The notes under the pieces were generated by a model. That model did no database searches. It was not told where the DNA came from and saw only the letters and a program-made list of their open reading frames with translations. From Plakobranchus ocellatus (taxonomy: Eukaryota; Mollusca; Gastropoda; Plakobranchidae), in NCBI GenBank assembly GCA_019648995.1, contig BLXT01005178.1, positions 6,567-33,798 on the forward strand: 27,232 bases of DNA, written 5' to 3'. A program made the translations under genes and the position numbers. Below, in pieces: positions 1 through 23,180 of this stretch. Positions within the stretch are counted from its first letter, which is position 1; each line of letters begins with the position of its first letter.

Positions 1-33
1 GAGGAGGAGGAGGAGGAGGAGGAGGAGGAGGAC
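1..33 (+). repeat. (GGA)n microsatellite
   Basis: A run of GAG/AGG triplets at the window edge passing into GAC/GAT triplets. It is a simple repeat. Confidence 0.9.
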
Positions 34-119
34 GGCGACGAGGATGACGACAATTGCGAGAACGAAGGCTACTGGAAAATTTAGTAGGCTCAAGAATTTA
101 GAACACTTAGCAACCAAGG

Positions 120-2929
120 GAAAAATTGAGGCAACCGCAATAGAGGTATTGAAAATCTGAATTGTTTTACAGCTGCTATCGTCATCGCGAAGATAGTTAT
201 CTTTGTGATGAACCAGCTAGATCAAGAAGTCTTAATTTACTTTAAGATGGCCAACATGATCCACACATCCAATTTTTATATGTGCCTACCTATATTATTT
301 TTTGTTTTGTAGACTCTTCTACATCTCTAGCCAATCTATAGCACTATGACGTCAAATATGTTTTTGTTCATGCCGTAGCAGTGTGAATTTCTTAATGCAT
401 TTAGTTCGATAACCCATCAAACTTGCTGTACACTGTTACAATTGTTACCAAATCCTTATCCGTCTTGTGTTTTTTAATGAGACAGATACAGATAGCGAGT
501 TCGAGATAAGCTAATAATGTATAACAATATTTTAATTTTATCTCATTGCATGACGAAAGAAAAGAATATAACGACTCATCTCCTGATATATTTAAAAGCA
601 TGCACAGATTTATCTGCATATAACAGTAACAGCGAGTTGAAGTAAAACAAATAAAGCTATAAACAATATCACTGACTGAATCCACTGGTCAAAGGTATTT
701 TTTTCATGGGTTGATAAAACACTCGTTACCTGATTAGAGCAATCATCTCAAATAGATCCGTTTTCTACACAAGTTTAGTTTAAAAAACTTTACGTATAGA
801 TAAAACAAGCCAAAAGTTTATGAAGATTATTTGAATATATTTATTTTGTTTCCTTCCAAGTATATATCTAGATCTTGTTTACATGTTCTATTTCGTTCTT
901 TTTGTATGATTCTGTTTTCCTTGTAAATTCGCGCCATGTTCAAAATACAAAAAGAAAGTCTATCATGCAACAAGACAACGGTGGCTTTGCGTTAAATGGG
1001 CTAAGAAACGAGTTGAGACCTCGACTCCTAAGCACTGCAATTTTTGTGGATGAGCCAAGTACCCTGACGGAAGACTAGAAGTCTGAGGAATTTTGAGTAT
1101 TTTATGTTTCACCTGCTTCAAGAAATAATGTGAAAATCAAAACGTTTAATTTACTTCTATTTATAAAAAAAAAGAGTATAAGGAGACCTAAAATGAAGAT
1201 GTTTTTTAGATTTTGACAAAACTCGAAAGTTTTATGCATTTCATTTCTTAGCTCTAATGTGTTGTAAAATTTATTTCGTGGTCTTTAAAATGTTCTATAG
1301 TGAAAGGCACTAGTAGTAGATGAAAGAATGACTATGAGGGATAGCATATTCAAACTGCACAGAACCTTCGATGTTGATTTCCTAACTTGAAAGTACCTTA
1401 TGATTTTTTCACTTAGCAATACTATTTTACATCTGATTTTTTTTTTATCTTTTTATATTGCGCATCAATTGTTCATATTTTGGATTTATATTGCACGTCA
1501 CTTTTTTTTTTTTTTTTTAATATGATGGTTTGCCGAAACGTGGATTGTCAGATTGTCAGTATTGGTATGTTTGAAAGATTGACCAATATTTTTGTTTTAA
1601 ATTGAACAAATATAAGATAAGTCCTAAGTTTGCTAGTGTAATGGCATAAGAAGTAACATTTTATGTCTTAAAAGTCAGCTTAATAATATGATCAAATATT
1701 TTCGAAGATAACTATGATGAGAGAATTACTAAAAACAAAACTAGCCAACAACTAGTTAAGCCTATACAACACAAAGGGAAGACACAGACCCATTTTTGTT
1801 TTATATGGATCTACTCGTTATATCCAACTACACATGAATTGAAAGTCGCTGCTTCTCAATTAGCCTTTTTCCATTTTGTAATTGGCGATTCTTTTCTTCA
1901 AAACTGTTTCTTACACAATTTCAGCATCCATTTTTGGCAATTGCTCATATACATTTTTTTTGGAAGCTCTCCCGTAGGTATGTATTATTTACCCATCAGA
2001 AAGCCAGGCTGTATACTAAAAAAAAGGCAAGTTTCTGGTCATATCGATCATAAACTACCTTCAGGTTACCTTCAATTTATGATTCAATTTATGATATATT
2101 TTGCGTTGCGGCGCAGAACGTTCTTGAACATTTTCCAGCATGCAGTTAGTGCTGTCGAGAAGACAGACTGAATTGATTAGTATCTCAAACTCTTTCTACG
2201 ATAGAAATCAAGAATTGAAGAGACATTTCTTGATTATCAAATTATGCTTAACTATGCTGTCGTAAACCCTTTAAAAAAAAAAAAAAAAAGAAAACTGAAA
2301 TACGTCTCTAAATTTGTAGATTTGTTAGAACCCTGAGAGACTTGAATATGCGACATTTTTTTTTTGCGCTTGGCTTATTTTTAGTAAGACATGAAAAGTT
2401 TGCTCCGAAAATCAGTACTCTCCTAAAATATCTGCTGGAGAATATCTACCTTATTCAGAAAACTAACCATTTAGGTGTAATTTTTAATTAAAGTAAGAAA
2501 TGCTTTAAACAAATTATTTTTGCACTGTATCGTTCATTTCAAATTTTTTGTATCTAATCTTTCTGCTCTGTTAAGAATAGTAATAGTCTTTTTTGTGTGA
2601 CTGTAGTACTTGTGCGTCAGTCATTGCAAGCAGATGATAGGTTTAATTTCGAAAAGGGTATTAATTATGAACGATTTACATTGGTTTACATTTGGTTATA
2701 ACATAATAACACAATTTTCAGCGAATGTATTATTTCCCTTACTTTGTTTGTATGTACTACTAATACTGCTACTACTACTACTATAACTACTACTACCACT
2801 ACAAGCACTACAACCACTACCACAGCTACCACCGCTACCACCGCCACCGCCACCGCCGCCGCCGCCGACGACGACGACGACGACGACGACGACGATCACC
2901 ACCACCACTACCATCACCACCACCACTAT

Positions 2930-3000
<71 letters not shown>

Positions 3001-3005
3001 ATATT
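120..3005 (+). repeat. Block X: left copy of a long diverged direct duplication (partner 23180-27232)
   Basis: Reading the two ends of the window side by side shows collinear similarity in the same orientation. Exact anchors: TGCTGGAGAATATCTACCT at 2433-2451 and 26499-26517; CCTGACGGAAGAC at 1063-1075 and 23733-23745; TTCCAGCATGCA at 2133-2144 and 26216-26227. Between anchors there is extended diverged similarity, for example 310-680 with 23350-23680, 1320-1410 with 23990-24090, and 2590-2760 with 26730-26860. By eye roughly two thirds of bases match in the better parts. I see no convincing coding exon inside. The left limit (about 120) is approximate. Confidence 0.8.
2756..3005 (+). repeat. 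Compound triplet array (ACT, ACC, GCC, GAC, CAC, TAC units)
   Basis: About 250 bases of trinucleotides that change unit step by step: mixed ACT/ACC, then GCC, then GAC, then CAC, then a long uniform TAC run. All six frames are open, giving homopolymer-like peptides; none is a credible gene. It marks the right end of block X. Confidence 0.95.
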
Positions 3006-3398
3006 ACTACTGCCATAATATATTGAAATGACAATAGCCCCCCCAAAAAAGACTTTTCTCATCCAAGTCGTTGATGCATACTAGACATATGCATATTTTA
3101 TATATTACTTAATTTTTTAACAAAGTTGAACTTTTAAAATACTGATCTACCCGCGACAATGGAGAAGGTAAAACCTTTCGCTTCGAGTTTCTTCAGCTCT
3201 CAACTGAATAAAATATTTTCCCTCGATTAAAATTATGCCTGTATAACGACGCCCACAATCGAGTTTTAATTTTTCTTAAGATCTATCCCATGAGGACAAA
3301 TTGTCCTCTAGATTTTTTAAACAAGATAAATACATGCTCTTTATTCGTGATAGAGTGCTATTCGATTTAAATCTTTATACTAATACTAAATTGATCTG

Positions 3399-3475
<77 letters not shown>

Positions 3476-3669
3476 CTACTCTTTTGTCGCTACTTCTACT
3501 GATATATTTATTCGACTTGCCTAATCCGTTATTACATTCTCAAGTGCTTGAAAGCTTTTAGATGTAATTAGTTTGATTGCAGCACAACGGCTTTGATGAT
3601 GATGACGACAAGAACTACAATATGAACAGTAACAATGAAATTACTTTTTTTAGAATGCCAAAGATTTTA
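3006..3669. other. 3' flank of the peptidase gene
   Basis: Apart from the (AAT)n tract I see no gene, splice-bounded exon or mobile element here. Confidence 0.6.
3400..3474 (+). repeat. (AAT)n microsatellite
   Basis: About 25 uninterrupted AAT/TAA triplets in the 3' flank of the peptidase gene. Confidence 0.97.

Positions 3670-3671
<2 letters not shown>
3666..3671 (-). promoter_or_regulatory. Possible polyadenylation hexamer overlapping the stop codon
   Basis: The minus strand reads CAC TAA TAAAATC at the end of exon G, so AATAAA overlaps the last two bases of the stop. If used, the 3'UTR would be only a few tens of bases. AATAAA is common by chance in AT-rich DNA. Confidence 0.25.
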
Positions 3672-15789
<12,118 letters not shown>

Positions 15790-16153
15790 CTGTAAATCAA
15801 CGAAAAGTGACGCCTTCTATAGGATTTAAACATTATCCCCATTAATTTAAGATTTGTCTTTGCTAATACTAATTCGACGACATATTGGTTGCCAGCAGAA
15901 AAGTAAACGGTTATTTTTTTTTTCAAAGTCATAAAAAGCACTTTAAAAAAAAATCTCTCGAAAAGGAGAGGTATATAAAAGAGTAATAGACGTTTCAAGC
16001 ATAAGTATGTCTAGATACTTAAATAAAGTAAAACATAAGGAGAACCTAGAATATATATTCCAAAAGAAAAAAAAAGACATCTATTTTCTGCAAAAAATAA
16101 CAATCATATTGCTCAATGAATCAGACCTTTTTTACACTTGTTAGCTCTCTTAC

Positions 16154-16207
16154 CTCTCTCGAGGAACCGTCACGATAATAAAGTCTTTGGTGGGCTTGGA
16201 TAGTTTT
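16154..16207 (-). CDS. Weak candidate for a further upstream propeptide exon
   Basis: On the minus strand, PTKDFIIVTVPRER runs up to a strong donor (GAGAG then GTAAGAG, GT at 16153-16152). The exon would end in phase 2 (AG), exactly what the tentative exon at 15745-15789 needs at its first base. The short basic/hydrophobic VTVPRER stretch resembles the start of an A1 propeptide (compare VKIPLMK). An in-frame TGA lies just upstream, beside an ATG, so the start of this segment is unknown. No signal peptide is visible. The phase match could be chance. Confidence 0.2.
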
Positions 16208-16669
16208 GACATTCACCCCAGGTCTGTGGGACTCTCTAAGTAATGTGCTGAAGATACAGTATAGGATATTTCTGTAGCCTTAGCGTCAATGAAAAACAGT
16301 TGCGGATGTTTCTAGGGGTTGCGAAAATTCAGATAAAATCTATTTTATCACGATTCCGTCAAATTTGCTCATTTTATTATAATGGTTTCATAAAGAATGA
16401 GCTTACATTTGTGAATGTGCGGCAGTTTTGTTCTCCTTTACTTTCTTTTATAATTCAAGCATTTTATTTGATGCAGATGCGATAATTTAAATCTTATACT
16501 ATGTGTGGTCAATAATTGGATTTAGATTGTCTAGACACCTCTGACCTGTCTGATTTCATGATGTTGCTTCTCACATGCACCCCAGTGATTAAACCATCAT
16601 TTACAATATCTGTCATCAAACTATGAATTCCTTGATATTTGACGAGTATTACTGTAATTATTGTTTATC

Positions 16670-16680
16670 ATCATCTCCAT

Positions 16681-16736
<56 letters not shown>

Positions 16737-16805
16737 ACATCATCATCTCCTCCTCCCCCTCATCCTTCTCCTCCTCCTCTTCATCATCATCATCATAATC
16801 ATCAT
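16670..16805 (+). repeat. (TCA)n microsatellite with interruptions
   Basis: A long TCA run to about 16733, then a CTC/CCT-rich segment and a second shorter TCA run. The poly-His/poly-Ile frames are artefacts. Confidence 0.95.
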
Positions 16806-16854
16806 TGTAGTTTTTCGCGAAAAATCTAGAACATCAAGTCAGAAAAGATGATGA

Positions 16855-16925
16855 ATATAAAAAAAAATTCATGTATATATATTTATGCATACTTTAAAAC
16901 ACCAGCGGTACAACTGGAGACCAAA
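16855..16925 (+). mobile_element. Possible short relic of the same LINE family
   Basis: About 36 bases around CAACTGGAGACCA (16885-16922) resemble 21347-21384 of the plus-strand LINE fragment (CAACTGGAAACCA), and both translate to a TxAxQLET stretch. Beyond this the similarity is lost. Confidence 0.25.
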
Positions 16926-17258
16926 GTGATGGTAAACACAACAGCAGGAAACAAATGCATCTCCAAATACTCGCCTGCGAAGAAACGGTGGAAAAAATGG
17001 TATCAGTTTAATATGAGGTACGCTCAATGTTAAAAGACTCCTTCGATAAACAACCCAGCATTAAAGCTTGTTATATATATTGAGGTGTACGTGAGATTGT
17101 TTACTATAGACTTTGATCGGGTGTTTGTGTTTATAGCTTGGAAACAAACAAGTGACCTCAGGCTTTCAAGCTCTCCGTCAGACCTGACGTTCTTTTAGAC
17201 GTAGGTATATTTAAGGCACCGATTTAAGGTCAAAGGTTTGGCACCACTTAAAATATAT

Positions 17259-17710
17259 TTATGCTTCAACAGCCTTCTTTGCTTCTTGTTTGCATTTCCT
17301 GTTTGGACATTCTATTATTGTCAATCATAGTCCTCCACTCAAATATGTTCTCAGCTAACCATATACAGTTTTTTATTGCTACCATTATCTATCGTTCATG
17401 AGTTAAAACTTTCGTCTTAAAGTTTTATTTAGTAAGCGATCAAAATTATCTACTTCTAGCACTGATTGATTGACTTTTTCAGTTTATGATATCCTCATTA
17501 TTCTACGGATAAACCACATATCTACTGCTTCTTTCTGATATCTTGTTTATTGTCCAGTACTCTAATCCATACATTAGTATCGACCATAATATGTTTTCAT
17601 TATAATGTGGTAACTATACGTCATAATCTTTCTGTTTTTCAGCATTGGTTTCATTTTTAGGCGTATTCTTTCATTCTTTTTAGCAGTGTAATTCATTGCC
17701 TTAAATTTCA
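17259..17710 (-). mobile_element. Second LINE 3' fragment of the same family, opposite strand
   Basis: Minus-strand translation in shifting frames gives MKPMLKNRKI, ILMYGLEYWTINK, EAVDMWFIRRIMRIS (about 17490-17532), TEKVNQSVLE, LLNKTLRRK, FEWRTMIDN and a terminal NRKCKQEAKKAVEA stop at 17261-17259. Its nucleotide sequence around the MWFIRR block is clearly related to 21782-21900. It is degenerate and 5'-truncated. Confidence 0.8.
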
Positions 17711-18593
17711 ATTTGCACCGAAATATAACCTTAAACTAAATAGTATTATTAAAAAACAAAATATTTCTTCTAACAATGCGTTTGTTATGAAAGTGAGGAA
17801 ATAATGCCGTTTGTTAAAAAAAAACAAATCTCAACGTAAATAATGCACAGATACATACCTTGGTAGCGAATAAAAAAAAAAAAAAGTTCAATTCAGCTTT
17901 AATATCTGATGGCTTGTTTTCAATAATTTTGTCCAATGTTTTCTACATTTAATTTGCATATCAACCTAACAAAGGCAACCTGTAGAAATTGGACGTGTCA
18001 GAAACCTTGCAACCTTTCAAATCCCGTCACTAAAATTTATCACTGAAGTCTTATCACAAAAAGAGAGAAAAAAGCCTTGGCTGATAATTTTGTTTTTGTT
18101 TTATTTAACTTTAGTTGTACTTACGTTATTTTTACTTGTTGCAGTTTATCATGGTAATTTATGTATTTGGTTCTTTTTGTTGTTTTTTTTTTTCGAAATG
18201 TCCAGAAATCATGATTTTTTAAAAATAAGGCATGGTGGGAGCTGTGCTTTTTAATCATTATATTTTTTTAGGTGTGCAATGAATGTTCCAATTTAACATT
18301 TGCCGCATATGTCAACGTATCCCTCGCTCGTTATCTAATATTCATTGGATTTATACACATGACTGGTATGGACTTGATAAGGTTGACAGTAGGTGCTTCG
18401 AGTCTTTATACCAAACAAATAACGTTAGCGCTAACCTGCTATAACGTGCGACGAAAAGACTGAGGGCAACAAGAAATATAAACAAGATTTGACAATATCA
18501 TTAGGTGGTTAGAGATACAGACCGTTCTCACATTCTAGTGGAGGCAACCACACATAGAGCTTAATATCATTACATAGGACAAATGAACTCTTT
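17711..18593. other. Stretch without recognised features
   Basis: AT-rich with poly-A and poly-T runs; a 63-codon plus-strand ORF at 18272-18463 has no recognisable similarity. Nothing else was seen. Confidence 0.5.
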
Positions 18594-19858
18594 GTAGGCG
18601 AGCAGCGTGGTAAGTGGCTTGTGATCACTGTGAATTGTGAATGGTATGCCTTGGATATATTCACTGAACGTTTTGCATGCTCACGTGGCTGCTAAGTCTT
18701 CTTTTTCGACGATTTCTGCTGGTTTAGTGTGCGGAGTATAAAGCTCACTGGCCTGCGAGTCCCATCCTCTGCTACTTTGTAGTAAGACGGTACCCAGACC
18801 TTGGTTAGAGGCATCTGCTGCAATGATCGTTTCGCGCGACGGGGAGTAGTGTGCTAAGATTGGAGTGCTTGATAATAGCTCCTGTCTTTTGTGAAAGCTG
18901 CGACTTGAGATGATCCCCACAACCATGCAGAATCCTTCTTCAGAAGGTGTCTCATTTGTTTTGGGAACCACCACCATAACGGCACACCAGTCAGTGTGTA
19001 GATACAGTGGAGTGTTCCCTCGCCTTTTAATTTGATAAATTAGGGTTCCTAAAGGCATCCCCATCCCGAGAACAACTGTGGAAATTCCTTTGGAAAGTCG
19101 GGCTTATCTTTCACTTTGGATTTTCTTCTTACCTCCCCGATCTTTGTGATCAGTTCAAGTTCATTGCATGCTGATCCGCATAATAGTGATATTGTTAGCC
19201 CTTTGACGACGTAGGGTTTTTCTCTCGCTGATTTACCTTCATAGGTCAATGTCTTCTCAGTGAACTCGAGTGTGTTGAGCTGAATTCCTCCTGAACCTCT
19301 GAGAATTTTCTCCGGAGGTTTGACCTGGGCGGAGTTTGTGCCATGACTTCCAATGACTGAGCTTGCGGCTCCCGTGTCCAATTTGAATTGGACACCAATT
19401 TCATATACCGGTCCCAGAAAAGCATCGTCTTGTTAAAGGAAGTTGTCGTAGACAGGTTGTTCAGAGTTCACCTCTGTCTTTAGTCTACAGATTCTTTGGT
19501 AGTGTCCCATCTTGTAGCAGTAGGAGCCAACAGCTTTCCTGAGTGGGCATTCAGATCAGGGATGTAGGCTATAACCACAGTAGCCGCACTGGTTGTCCTT
19601 GGGTTGTGTTTGAGTGGGTCTGGTCTAACTTTGAGCTTCTGACGGTACTTTTGTGCGAGAATTGTTGAAATATTTTGGCTTTCTAAAGTTGGTCAATTCC
19701 TATTTAGGGCTGGAAACGACAGCATCAACTCACTGATTCGGCTCTTTAAGGGCCTTCCCTTGAGTTTTGGCATCTTCGGCGGAGCGACAAATATCAACGC
19801 ACTTTTCAGGGTCAGCTGTCGCTCTTTTAGCAGATCTGTTCAAGACAAAGGCATAAAG
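18594..19858 (-). mobile_element. Ty3/Gypsy LTR-retrotransposon remnant (gag end, protease, RT fragment, RNase H)
   Basis: Read from high to low coordinates on the minus strand: a gag C-terminal stretch EKCVDICRSAEDAKTQGKAL (about 19750-19820); zinc-knuckle-like cysteines (CGYCGY...ECP...CYKMGHY, about 19500-19600); a retroviral-type protease motif LDTGAASSVIGSHG (near 19340-19385); EFPQLFSG before an RT fragment with WCAVMVVVPK (about 18950-19000); then SSTPILAHYSPS, AADASNQGLGTVLL and HSDHKPLTTLL of RNase H (18594-18900). Frames shift between blocks, a TGA replaces an expected Trp near 18682, and most of RT including its catalytic core is deleted. No LTRs or integrase are seen. It is a dead fragment. 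Confidence 0.9.
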
Positions 19859-19904
19859 GTTTATTTGTGAACAACCTTTCCTTCTGGGAGAGATAATAGG
19901 CAAT

Positions 19905-20180
19905 TTGGGTTCGTTTCTCTGGTAGGGCAGTCGGCTACCAAGTCAGAGGTACGGGGTTCGAATTCCAGTCCCGACCAAGTCAGTTTTTCAATGCTCCTCT
20001 GTGTCCACCCAGCACTAAATGGGTAGCAAGGTCTCTTAAGACCGGGTGAAAGTATAGGGGGAGAGGAAAGCAATGGAAAACTTCCTCATAATGCCGTATG
20101 CCGAGAACAATCAGGACCCTACTCCCGGTTCCCCGAAACTTGGACTAAGCATGGGACCCACTTTACTTTTTACCTTCGTG
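19905..20180 (+). mobile_element. tRNA-derived SINE
   Basis: The head resembles a tRNA: GGTAGGGCAGTCGGCTACCA, then AAGTCAGAGGT and the pol III B-box-like GGTTCGAATTCC at 19955-19966 (one extra base compared with the consensus GGTTCGANTCC). A non-tRNA body follows (CCACCCAGCACTAAATGGGT ... GGAAAACTTCC ... TTGGACTAAGCATGGGACCC) and a T-rich tail near 20165. Such composite elements are typical of mollusc and other metazoan SINEs. It sits immediately next to the gag end of the Gypsy remnant. Target-site duplications were not identified. Confidence 0.75.
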
Positions 20181-20479
20181 TCCACTATAAACAAGATTTT
20201 CTTACACATTGGGTCTATTACGTAACGAAAGTCGTTCTCAGAACTACTGGTTGCCAGAATGTACGATGTAGGTGTTGCCAGGCTTTCCCAGTTATATAAC
20301 TCAATATGCCACAATTACGTTATTTTATTTGATTTTTTTTTCGTAGTTAATCTATCTCATGTACCAAATACAACGACAGTTTTTTGTACAGCTAGGCTAC
20401 GGAGGCTTTTTTTTTTATTTTTTCGTCTTCCAATGTGTTCCAATTTCTTTCATGCGAAGTCAATGAATGTTTTCCCCTT

Positions 20480-20880
20480 TGGACAATACTCATGTCGTAA
20501 AGAAATGAAGAGTTGATTGGACCAGCGATAATTTCATGCTCTCAATTTATGAGATAACGAATGCTTTCCAATGGCTGAGAAAATGCCCAGTCTTTGGTAA
20601 GAGATGCATTTCATATTATCGTTGGATAATGATTATAAAACCCATACTATAAAGTTTACCAGTGATAGTGTATGCAATAATCTAATTATACTGTGGGAAA
20701 AGATAGTCAATTAATATAGTATTCTAAGGAAATAAAGAATTTATATTTAATTGAATCATACACATTAACTCAGAAATATATCAATTTGTATTTGAAAAGG
20801 AGATGTGAGATGTGGTCAGGCGTCCGTCAAAATTAATCTATACATTTTCGGTTTTTACATTTTGCCAAATCATCTTGTCA
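20480..20880 (+). repeat. Diverged direct repeat, copy 1 (partner 24385-24750)
   Basis: Shares ordered motifs with 24385-24750 at an offset of about 3.9 kb: CAATGGCTGA at 20569 and 24508, AGGCGTCC at 20818-20825 and 24683-24690, and similar GAGAT/GTGAGA and TTTTGGTTTT...CATTTTG stretches downstream. No protein similarity was recognised. Confidence 0.65.
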
Positions 20881-21309
20881 GGGAATTTTCTGAAGTGTGT
20901 GTGTGTTTTTCAGTTGTCTTTCAATTGTAACAACGCGCACGCTGTTTGTGTGGCAGAACTCCTTAGGCTAGCTGAAGTGAGTAGTGCACGAGTTTACCTG
21001 TCATGCTTTGGGATTGACTGCGTATTGACTGATGACGCTAGGTTGAGTATTCACTCGACGACGAAACGCCCAACTAACAACACCTCAGAGATACATTCTT
21101 GTACAATTGAGCCTTGCCAAATCAATTTTGATACTCTAGTATTAAAGTTGCAGTAACCAGGGTCAAGTTTCCTCGAGTCATTATCGGCAGTACTATTTCA
21201 CCAGTCCTTTTTTTCGTGTCAAAGGGAATCTAATTGTTACTGTTATGTTTCCGATCCTTTTCCATTTTTATAATTTATAGAGAGATTTGGAGAGATATTT
21301 TTTTTAAGT

Positions 21310-22160
21310 GAAAACATTAAATGCATCAATATATCCCTATGTTGATACATACTTTATAACATCTGCAGCGCAACTGGAAACCATCTTCAAACACTCTGAT
21401 GAACAGCTTCAAAATCTAATTGATATTGTAGTTTCAAAGAACGAAAGAACGGGCTTATCTTTAAATGTGAAGAAAGAGGATGCGGAATGCGCAGTAATCT
21501 CAAAAAAATACTCAGACCCCAAAAGCAATGTCGAGGCAAGCGTGAAAATTACAAGAAAGTTATAAAATTCAAATATCTTGGCTATCTAATAGCATTATAA
21601 GGAGATGCCCAAGTGAAATTAGTTAAAAATAGCCGTGGCCAAAGAAACATTCCAAAAATTGAAACCACTGCAAAAGACAACAGAAATATGGACACTAAAA
21701 CAAGGGTTATGAAAATATATGTGTGGTCAGTACTATTAAATGGCAGTGAGCTTTCGACAATAAGGAAACAGTGAGTAAACTAGAAGCAGTGCAGATGTGG
21801 TTTATCAGAAGAATGATGAAGATATCATCGATGGAAAAAGTGAAGTAAATCAGTACTGAAAGAGGCTAATCTTCAGCGATCATTAATTAAAACCTTAAGT
21901 CGCAGGCAACTACAATTTTTATTGCATATTTGCCGACACAAGAGATGAGAATATTTAGCAATCACCGGAAACATTGAAGTCAAATACAGTAGAGTTAGAC
22001 AGAAATTAACTTTTATTGAAACTTTTGCTCCTAGGCAATTTGTAATGGTAGCAAAAACAACTTTATAAGGTTAACTGAGAACAGGTCTGGAGGAATATGA
22101 TGCCAATTGCTGCTCCAGAAAAGGCACCTAAAAAGGAAGAAGAAAGTGAAATAATGCAAG
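21310..22160 (+). mobile_element. Non-LTR retrotransposon (LINE) 3' fragment, degenerate
   Basis: Frame-hopping translation gives the C-terminal half of a LINE ORF2: VDTYFITSAAQLETI (after the catalytic YADD position), KNERTGLSLNVKK, FKYLGYLI, MDTKTRVMKIYVWSVLLNGSE, KLEAVQMWFIRRMMKIS, LKEANLQRSLIKTLSRRQLQ and a final C-rich tail near 22110. Stops and frameshifts are frequent. The 5' part (endonuclease and RT fingers/palm) is absent, as in 5'-truncated insertions. The clade cannot be fixed by eye. Confidence 0.85.
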
Positions 22161-23180
22161 ACCATGGACTCGCTATAAGCGTTTCAATCAAGTCTCAGGT
22201 GACTGTATCCTTAGTACAGCAGTCATATAGCGTTTGAGAAAAAGAGAGGATTTTTTAAAAAATTTTGTAGAATGTCCAAGCTATTTGAAATTATAAGTTA
22301 ATCCAGGCCCATTCGTGCGATCTATTGTATTTAATATTCCATTAATTTAAAAATAACTTTTAGACAGAAAAAATAAAATTAGTTCTTAACGCTCACGTAC
22401 ACATTAGTTCTAGATGAAATTTTAAAATAACCAATGAGGTAAAGACTCGTATACTTTCATATATATTTCATACGGGTGGTTAAAAAATGTGAGGGCGAAT
22501 ATTTAATTTACTATTTATTGCAAGAGCATTCTCAGAAGATAAATAAAAATAATGAGTTGTATCTTAGATATGATGGTGAACTTTATACAAAGAACTTAAA
22601 GGCACACAGTAAACGTTCATGAATTCTCTCATAAGATGAATAAGAATTTCATTGTTGCTAACTAATCATATTGTTGAATATCGACATCATCTATATAAAC
22701 AGTATTGGCATGTGTGTTAGTAATTAATCGTTCCCTATAATCTTCTAGATGTAAGCCTTAGCAGTTGTTTTGTATTTTAATCTGTTGAGTTGGATCCCTA
22801 TATGATATTAGCGTTTAACGTGACATATTGAAGTTTTCAAGCCATTTTGTCCATTAGACTCTGGAGTTTTTAAAATCTTGTGACCCATCTATTGTCTGCA
22901 AACTATTTAACATTCTCGGTATTTCTCTACCTCTAACGTCAGAACCTTTACGCATGTCTCATAAGGCAATTCACACTTGTTTTAGTTAAGTATGCAGCAC
23001 TTTTTTTTTCTTGCTGTTATTTTATGCTCTGACTTGACGTGCAGAATTTTTTGGTTTATTTCTTCTGTTTTGAGGCATGCAGCAAATTTCTTTCTGAGAA
23101 CATAAAATTTATTTTAAAAGGAGCATGACGCTTCACACTTTGTAGAGTTCAAGTGAATAAATTTCTCTCTGACAAATCAA
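22161..23180. other. Stretch without recognised features
   Basis: AT-rich sequence between the LINE fragment and block Y. I see no exon, repeat array or element motif that I can support. Confidence 0.5.

Noticed and set aside
2696-3062. Overlapping ORFs of poly-Val, poly-Thr/Tyr and poly-Ser/Arg on both strands
   Set aside because: They are read-outs of the triplet microsatellite, open in all frames; there is no start context or flanking coding signal.
19911-19980. Possible functional tRNA gene
   Set aside because: The A and B boxes are tRNA-like, but the acceptor stem does not pair convincingly and the unit continues into a SINE body.
20111-20314. Minus-strand ORF with KSKVGPMLSPSFGEPG
   Set aside because: It runs through the SINE body on the antisense strand, so it is not a protein gene.
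22660-22720. Minus-strand VYIDDVDI, resembling a reverse-transcriptase catalytic motif
   Set aside because: The flanking translation shows no other RT blocks in order, so a chance match is likely.
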